Origin: Nitrosospira multiformis
Lineage (GTDB): Bacteria; Pseudomonadota; Gammaproteobacteria; Burkholderiales; UBA11063
Assembly (NCBI GenBank): GCA_020726205.1
Contig: DYTA01000024.1
Coordinates: 1-10,981, forward strand
Direction: 5' to 3'
Length of the DNA stretch: 10,981 nucleotides
In this document: piece after piece, positions 7,047 through 10,981 of the stretch
How the letters are laid out: each line of letters begins with the position of its first letter
Position numbering within the stretch: position 1 is the first letter of the stretch
Position numbers and translations under genes: made by a program
The notes under the pieces: generated by a model
Database searches by the model: none
Seen by the model: the letters and a program-made list of their open reading frames with translations, nothing else
Told to the model about the DNA's origin: nothing

Positions 7047-8876
7047 ATGAAAAAAATCCTTGTAACTATATTGGTTGCTACTGGTGTAGTTGGTTGTGCA
7101 AATGTTGCAACAAAATATAATCCTACACAGTTTACTACGGATAATTATCAACATAATGTTGCTCGAGCTATTGAATATGCTGATAATTTTGTTGATTTTG
7201 ATGCTGAAAGTCTGCCACAAGCAAATTTATCAACGACTGATTTATCTATATTGATTAATGCAGATATTTTATATAATCAAGGATCATACTCGCAAGCGGC
7301 TAGTAGTTATTATTATTTAGCTAACCAGTATAAAGATCCTCGTATTATTTATAAAGCCATTGTATGTTATGAGCATAACGCCAATATTCCAGAGAATACT
7401 GATAAACTTGAAGAGATGACTAATCTTTTGTTGAAAACAGCGCCAAATTCAAAAACTGCTCATTTATTTAGTATTCGTGAAGATATTTATAAAAATAATT
7501 TATCTGCAGCTAAAAATAACTTGAAGTTGGTGATTAATGCTGATCCCAAAAGAACTAGATCTATTTTATTATTTTTATCAACCTCAATTAGTAATGATGT
7601 TATGAGCGAATCGAATGCTACTTTAACTAAATTTGCTGATTATGTTGTTAAAAAATATGACGGCTATCCAGAAGCTTATTTGTTTGCAACTATAGCTTAT
7701 AGTATTGGTGGTAATCAAAGTGAATTATTAGGTACTTTGGATAAAATTCATGCTAACTATCCTAATTGGGAAGTTCCAATGTATTGGTCAGCTGGAATAT
7801 TAGCTAAACTAAATAATGATGATCTATTAAGCACTACGGTACAGCATCAAGTTAATCTTGTTGGTAAACCTAATTCAACTTTACAAAATTTATATGTAGC
7901 AGTATTGTTAAAAACTAATAAAATTGAATTAGCAAATAGTTTTGTGGAGTCAAATTTACAGCTTTCACCGAATGATGCTAATTTAATGGTAAGTAAATCA
8001 ATTATACAATATCGCCAAGCGGACAATAGTGGTGCATTACACTCATTATTAAAAGTAGAATCTAGCGGATTAAATTTAGATGGAAGTGTTGATTTAGCAA
8101 TAGCAAGTTTATATGATTTGCAAGATCAACCTGAAAGTGCGTTATCGTATTATCAACGAGCTGGTGAGTTAAATCCTTCACTATCTGATGCAAGTAAAAT
8201 CGCTATTTTAAAAAATTATTTAGAACAGAATAAAACTGAACAGGTAAATCAATTCTTAAATAATTCAGCTAAAGCCGCTAATATGTCGCCACGAGAGACG
8301 TCATTGCTACAAATTAGTACTTATGCAGAGGCTGAACATTACGAACAGGCATATCAGATTGTCAATCAAAAAATTAAGTTATATCGTGCGGACCAAAACT
8401 TTAGATATTATTATGCATCGTTATCTGATCTGACTAACCGAACTAATCAAGCAATAAAATTATACAAGCAATATATTAAAAATTATCCAAATGATGCTAT
8501 TGGGTATAATGATTTAGGTTATATTCTAGCGGATAAAACGCCACATTATTTGGAAGCATATAATTATGCACAAAAAGCATATTCAATGAAGCCAAATGAT
8601 CCTGCTGTATTGGATACTTTAGGTTGGGCTAATTTTAAACTAAAACAATATTCACAGGCAGAAAGTTATACTAACTTAGCATATATTAGTACTCAAGATA
8701 CCGATACTGCTCAACATTTAAAACAAATTTATTTAGCCCAAGGTAAGACAGAGCAAGCCAACAAGGTAATAGTTGTTCCTGCTAAGTTGCAACGTATTAA
8801 ATTTACGCAATCTGTAGTTGATCAGGCAATGTTAATTCTAATGTATTATCAATTTGGTCTGGATATGAATAAATGA
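7047..8876 (+). CDS. Tetratricopeptide-repeat lipoprotein
   Basis: This 609-residue protein has a lipoprotein signal, MKKILVTILVATGVVGC, with lipobox VVGC and lipidated Cys17. Ala at +2 predicts sorting to the outer membrane. The rest is helical TPR solenoid: a clear repeat near 70-110 (ILYNQGSYSQAASSYYYLAN), further degenerate units in the middle (for example ESALSYYQRAGELNPS), and the best-conserved block at about 468-565. That block contains 'NDLGYILAD', 'EAYNYAQKAYSMKPNDPAVLDTLGW' (W527) and 'LKQYSQAESY'. This C-terminal signature is typical of the large TPR protein encoded just before lolB in many betaproteobacteria; its molecular role is not established. It probably works as a scaffold in the outer membrane. 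The stop overlaps the lolB start by 4 bp (ATGA), indicating coupling. Confidence 0.9.
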   Translation: MKKILVTILVATGVVGCANVATKYNPTQFTTDNYQHNVARAIEYADNFVDFDAESLPQANLSTTDLSILINADILYNQGSYSQAASSYYYLANQYKDPRIIYKAIVCYEHNANIPENTDKLEEMTNLLLKTAPNSKTAHLFSIREDIYKNNLSAAKNNLKLVINADPKRTRSILLFLSTSISNDVMSESNATLTKFADYVVKKYDGYPEAYLFATIAYSIGGNQSELLGTLDKIHANYPNWEVPMYWSAGILAKLNNDDLLSTTVQHQVNLVGKPNSTLQNLYVAVLLKTNKIELANSFVESNLQLSPNDANLMVSKSIIQYRQADNSGALHSLLKVESSGLNLDGSVDLAIASLYDLQDQPESALSYYQRAGELNPSLSDASKIAILKNYLEQNKTEQVNQFLNNSAKAANMSPRETSLLQISTYAEAEHYEQAYQIVNQKIKLYRADQNFRYYYASLSDLTNRTNQAIKLYKQYIKNYPNDAIGYNDLGYILADKTPHYLEAYNYAQKAYSMKPNDPAVLDTLGWANFKLKQYSQAESYTNLAYISTQDTDTAQHLKQIYLAQGKTEQANKVIVVPAKLQRIKFTQSVVDQAMLILMYYQFGLDMNK

Positions 8877-9448
8877 GGAATACTAATTTACTTTTAGTTT
8901 TGGCTAGTTCATTACTAATGATGAGTGGATGTGCTAGTTGGTATAATGTGAATGTGGCGCAACCAGCAAACTATCATCAGCCGATAAATTTAGATGAAAG
9001 TTATAATATTAGTGGTAGATTTTCCATCGTTACTGCACAAAAAGATTATTATGGCAATTTTAACTGGCAACATGAGTCTCAAAATGATGTATTAGATTTT
9101 ATGTCTCCATTAGGTAATACAGTTGCTCAAATTAAAGTTGAAAGTAGTATTGCAACTTTAAATAATGGTAATCAAGAATATTCTGGATCAAATTTAGACT
9201 CAATGATGCAAGAGCAATTAGGATTTACATTGCCAATTGCTTATTTACATTATTGGATTCAGGGAGTTCCTTTGCCTCAATATCCCGTACAGAATCAGTT
9301 AGCTTCTGGTTTTAGTCAATTGGCGTGGCAGGTAGAGTATTTACAATGGCAAGATCAAAATCATCCACAAATTGTGCAGGTGAGTAAACCAGACCTGCGA
9401 ATTAAATTAGTTATTAATTGGCCAGAGTCTGGTACCGATGGGAGTTAA
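8873..9448 (+). CDS. lolB: Outer-membrane lipoprotein receptor LolB
   Basis: This 191-residue protein is the last component of the Lol pathway: it accepts lipoproteins from periplasmic LolA and inserts them into the outer membrane. The signal peptide ends in lipobox MSGC, so Cys20 is lipidated, and Ala21 permits outer-membrane sorting. The mature part follows the LolB pattern: SGRFS (47-51), YGNFNWQH (60-67), a 'DVLDFMSPLG' strand-loop (72-81), 'LGFTLPIAYLHYWIQG' (116-131) and a closing strand 'LRIKLVINW'. Length and order match the family (about 190-207 aa). The ATG overlaps the TPR gene stop (ATGA). hemN starts 6 bp after its stop, where ispE is the usual neighbour in proteobacteria. Confidence 0.93.
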   Translation: MRNTNLLLVLASSLLMMSGCASWYNVNVAQPANYHQPINLDESYNISGRFSIVTAQKDYYGNFNWQHESQNDVLDFMSPLGNTVAQIKVESSIATLNNGNQEYSGSNLDSMMQEQLGFTLPIAYLHYWIQGVPLPQYPVQNQLASGFSQLAWQVEYLQWQDQNHPQIVQVSKPDLRIKLVINWPESGTDGS

Positions 9449-9454
9449 GATTAA

Positions 9455-10846
9455 ATGAATATTAATAAAACTGAGTTTGATCGTGATTTAATTGAGCGTT
9501 GCCAAACTAATGCACCACGTTATACTTCCTATCCTACCGCAGATCGTTTTAATTTGCAATTTGGTATAGCTGAGCAATTAGCACAAATTAAACAGGTTTT
9601 TACTCCAGGTTTTGATCAGAATATTTCATTATATATTCACGTTCCTTTTTGTAATACACTGTGTTTATATTGTGGTTGCAATAAAATTATCACTAATAAC
9701 CGTGCAAAAATTACTGAGTATATTGAGTATTTAGCTAAAGAGCTCGATTTATATTATCAATTAATTGGTAAAAAATTATCTGTAGTTCAGCTACATTTTG
9801 GTGGAGGTTCACCATCTTGGCTATCTATTAGCGAAGTTCAACAAATTATGAATTTAGTTCGCCAATACTTTGTTCTAGACAATGCTAAAGAAATTGCGAT
9901 GGAGTTAGATCCTCGTCATGTAACTGATGAATTTATTACAGCACTGCATGCAGAAGGTTTTAATCGTGTATCACTAGGTGTGCAGGATTTTGATCCGTTG
10001 GTACAAAAAGCCGTTAATCGTATTCAACCTTTAGAAGATACGTTGCGAGTTCTGAATGCCGCTACTCAACTAGGTTTTAATTCAACTAATGTTGATTTAA
10101 TTTATGGTTTACCATTACAAACATTAGATAGTTATCGTAAGACGATTGATATTGTAATTAATCAATTAAAACCAGCTAGAATTGCATTGTTCAATTATGC
10201 GCATTTGCCACATATTTTTATGCCACAAACTCGAATTAATGAGCAGGATCTTCCATCTGCAACTGAAAAGTTAAATATTTTACAAATGTGTGTTGAAGAG
10301 TTAACTAAAGCAGGGTATGTATTTATTGGTATGGATCATTTTGCATTACCTGAGGATGAATTATCAATCGCTCTTGCAAATGGTACATTACAGCGTAATT
10401 TTCAAGGGTATTCTACGTTTGCGGATACAAATATGTTATCTTTTGGTGTATCTTCAATTGGTTTTGTCGGTAAGAGCTATTATCAAAATGCTAAGGATTT
10501 AGATAGTTATTACAATGCTCTTAATGCTAATCAGTTGCCTATTTTACGTGGTATGGTTCTAACACCAGATGATGTTTTGCGTAGAGAAGTAATTCAGCAA
10601 ATTATGTGCCAATTTAAATTAGATTTTAATGTCATTGCCAATGAATTTGCGATAAATTTTACTGCTTATTTTGCAGGTGAGTTGCTAGAATTGCCTAAGT
10701 TAGCTGATTTAGGTTTAATTAAACTTAGTGATGATGGTTTTATCGTAAGCAATAAAGGTAGATTTTTAATTCGTAATATCGCAAAAGTATTTGATAGGTA
10801 CTTACAAATTAATCAAGATATTAAACGCTATTCCAAAGTTATTTAA
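9455..10846 (+). CDS. hemN: Oxygen-independent coproporphyrinogen III dehydrogenase HemN
   Basis: This 463-residue cytoplasmic radical-SAM enzyme oxidatively decarboxylates two propionates of coproporphyrinogen III to give protoporphyrinogen IX without oxygen. The N-terminal 'PRYTSYPTADRF' (21-32) is the HemN-specific arm. The cluster motif is HVPFCNTLCLYCGC, with C66, C70 and C73 binding the 4Fe-4S and C75 as the extra conserved Cys. Y60 precedes it and GGGSPS (116-121) is the SAM-binding glycine motif. A full C-terminal domain ending RYSKVI, and length close to E. coli HemN (457 aa), distinguish it from the shorter heme chaperone HemW. The ATG is 6 bp after lolB, with GGGAG ten nt upstream inside the lolB end. 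It is probably the last gene of the operon; no convincing rightward terminator follows. It implies heme synthesis under low oxygen. Confidence 0.97.
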   Translation: MNINKTEFDRDLIERCQTNAPRYTSYPTADRFNLQFGIAEQLAQIKQVFTPGFDQNISLYIHVPFCNTLCLYCGCNKIITNNRAKITEYIEYLAKELDLYYQLIGKKLSVVQLHFGGGSPSWLSISEVQQIMNLVRQYFVLDNAKEIAMELDPRHVTDEFITALHAEGFNRVSLGVQDFDPLVQKAVNRIQPLEDTLRVLNAATQLGFNSTNVDLIYGLPLQTLDSYRKTIDIVINQLKPARIALFNYAHLPHIFMPQTRINEQDLPSATEKLNILQMCVEELTKAGYVFIGMDHFALPEDELSIALANGTLQRNFQGYSTFADTNMLSFGVSSIGFVGKSYYQNAKDLDSYYNALNANQLPILRGMVLTPDDVLRREVIQQIMCQFKLDFNVIANEFAINFTAYFAGELLELPKLADLGLIKLSDDGFIVSNKGRFLIRNIAKVFDRYLQINQDIKRYSKVI

Positions 10847-10895
10847 AAAAATTGGGGGTGTATTTTCACAATAATGTGGCAGACAAATATACCCC
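10845..10895 (-). terminator. Hairpin with leftward T-run after hemN
   Basis: GGGGTGTATTT (10855-10865) pairs with AAATATACCCC (10885-10895) over 11 pairs including one G-T. A smaller CACA/TGTG hairpin lies inside the loop. Read leftward, the stem is followed after AA by seven T (10851-10845), the layout of an intrinsic terminator for a gene coming in from the right. Read rightward there is no T-run, so it is a poor terminator for hemN. The same bases take part in a possible tnpB-like relic, so both readings cannot be fully functional. Confidence 0.5.
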
Positions 10896-10920
10896 ACAAA
10901 AATATTCAGGTTGTGGACAC
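10858..10920 (+). pseudogene. Possible remnant of a TnpB zinc-finger region
   Basis: In the frame starting GTG at 10858, the DNA reads through '..NVADKYTPQKYSGCGHNP' and then TAG (10927-10929). This resembles the first half of the TnpB zinc finger, usually of the form 'vadkwyPSSktCSgCGh', with the first Cys replaced by Tyr and the second half (C..CG..DRD.NAA) absent. The match is short and low in complexity, so chance is possible. It is strengthened only by lying directly before an IS200/IS605-like right end. It would be a decayed, internally deleted fragment with no coding function. Confidence 0.25.
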
Positions 10921-10929
10921 AATCCGTAG

Positions 10930-10973
10930 ATAATCGTAAAGATCCTCGCTCTTTAGAGCGCGGTGAATTTCAA
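10930..10973 (+). mobile_element. IS200/IS605-like right end (TnpB omega-RNA 3' end), solo remnant
   Basis: CCTCGCTCTTTAGAGCGCGG (10944-10963) folds into a hairpin with a TTTA loop and one T/C mismatch that spoils an otherwise perfect 9-bp stem. It is followed directly by TGAATTTCAA. A subterminal hairpin with a CTTTAG apex, then 'GTGAA.TTCAA' ending in TCAA (10970-10973), is what I recall of right ends of many TnpB-carrying IS200/IS605 elements, where the right end is also the 3' end of the omega RNA and the base after TCAA would begin the guide. The stretch is more G+C-rich than its surroundings. No tnpA or tnpB gene is present to its left, so the element is a relic or small non-autonomous copy. 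The match is from memory of the family pattern. Confidence 0.5.
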
Positions 10974-10981
10974 TAAAATAT

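Noticed and set aside
6999..7220. Open leftward frame across the start of the TPR gene
   Set aside because: It is antisense to the lipoprotein signal region, with Ser/Asn/Ile-rich composition and no domain.
10317..10502. Short rightward frame within hemN
   Set aside because: It is an out-of-frame shadow inside conserved HemN sequence.
10855..10895. Hairpin as the rightward terminator of hemN
   Set aside because: The stem is good, but the rightward 3' flank is ACAAAAATATT with no T-run. The T-run lies on the other side and favours leftward termination.
10855..10963. A complete small non-autonomous IS200/IS605 element with left and right hairpins
   Set aside because: The left hairpin (GGGGTGTATTT stem) shares no sequence with the right hairpin, and no recognised left cleavage site was identified, so only the right end is claimed.

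Overview
This is a strongly A+T-rich chromosomal segment from a Gram-negative bacterium, probably a betaproteobacterium near the Neisseriales. Three things suggest this: a predicted outer-membrane lipoprotein pair (a TPR protein followed by LolB) divergent from mutM, a BPSS1780-type membrane protein, and a ClpB that keeps E. coli residue numbering almost throughout. The placement is inferred from gene content, not from a phylogeny.

Layout: (1) 1-640, leftward, a HigBA-like toxin-antitoxin pair. The toxin comes first and the antitoxin runs off the left edge. Its promoter has an extended -10 followed by a 28-bp inverted repeat that is a good autoregulatory operator candidate. (2) 715-3317, leftward, the disaggregase clpB with its own hairpin terminator, a heat-shock-like promoter and a likely internal start for a short isoform. 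(3) 3557-5015, rightward, two overlapping genes for polytopic inner-membrane proteins of unknown function. (4) 5028-6831, leftward, mutM followed 7 bp later by an exported patatin-like hydrolase. A 20-bp palindrome lies where this unit converges on the membrane-protein pair. (5) 7047-10846, rightward, a tightly packed run of TPR lipoprotein, lolB and hemN. (6) 10847-10981, a short tail with a hairpin plus T-run oriented leftward, then a sequence resembling the right end / omega-RNA 3' end of an IS200/IS605 TnpB element. No intact transposase is visible.

Most genes are housekeeping: protein disaggregation, 8-oxoguanine repair, lipoprotein insertion into the outer membrane, and oxygen-independent heme synthesis. 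The accessory signals are at the two edges, the toxin-antitoxin module on the left and the degraded transposon end on the right. No rRNA, tRNA or CRISPR array is visible. No gene-free stretch exceeds 300 bp; the longest is the 239-bp clpB/membrane-protein divergent region.
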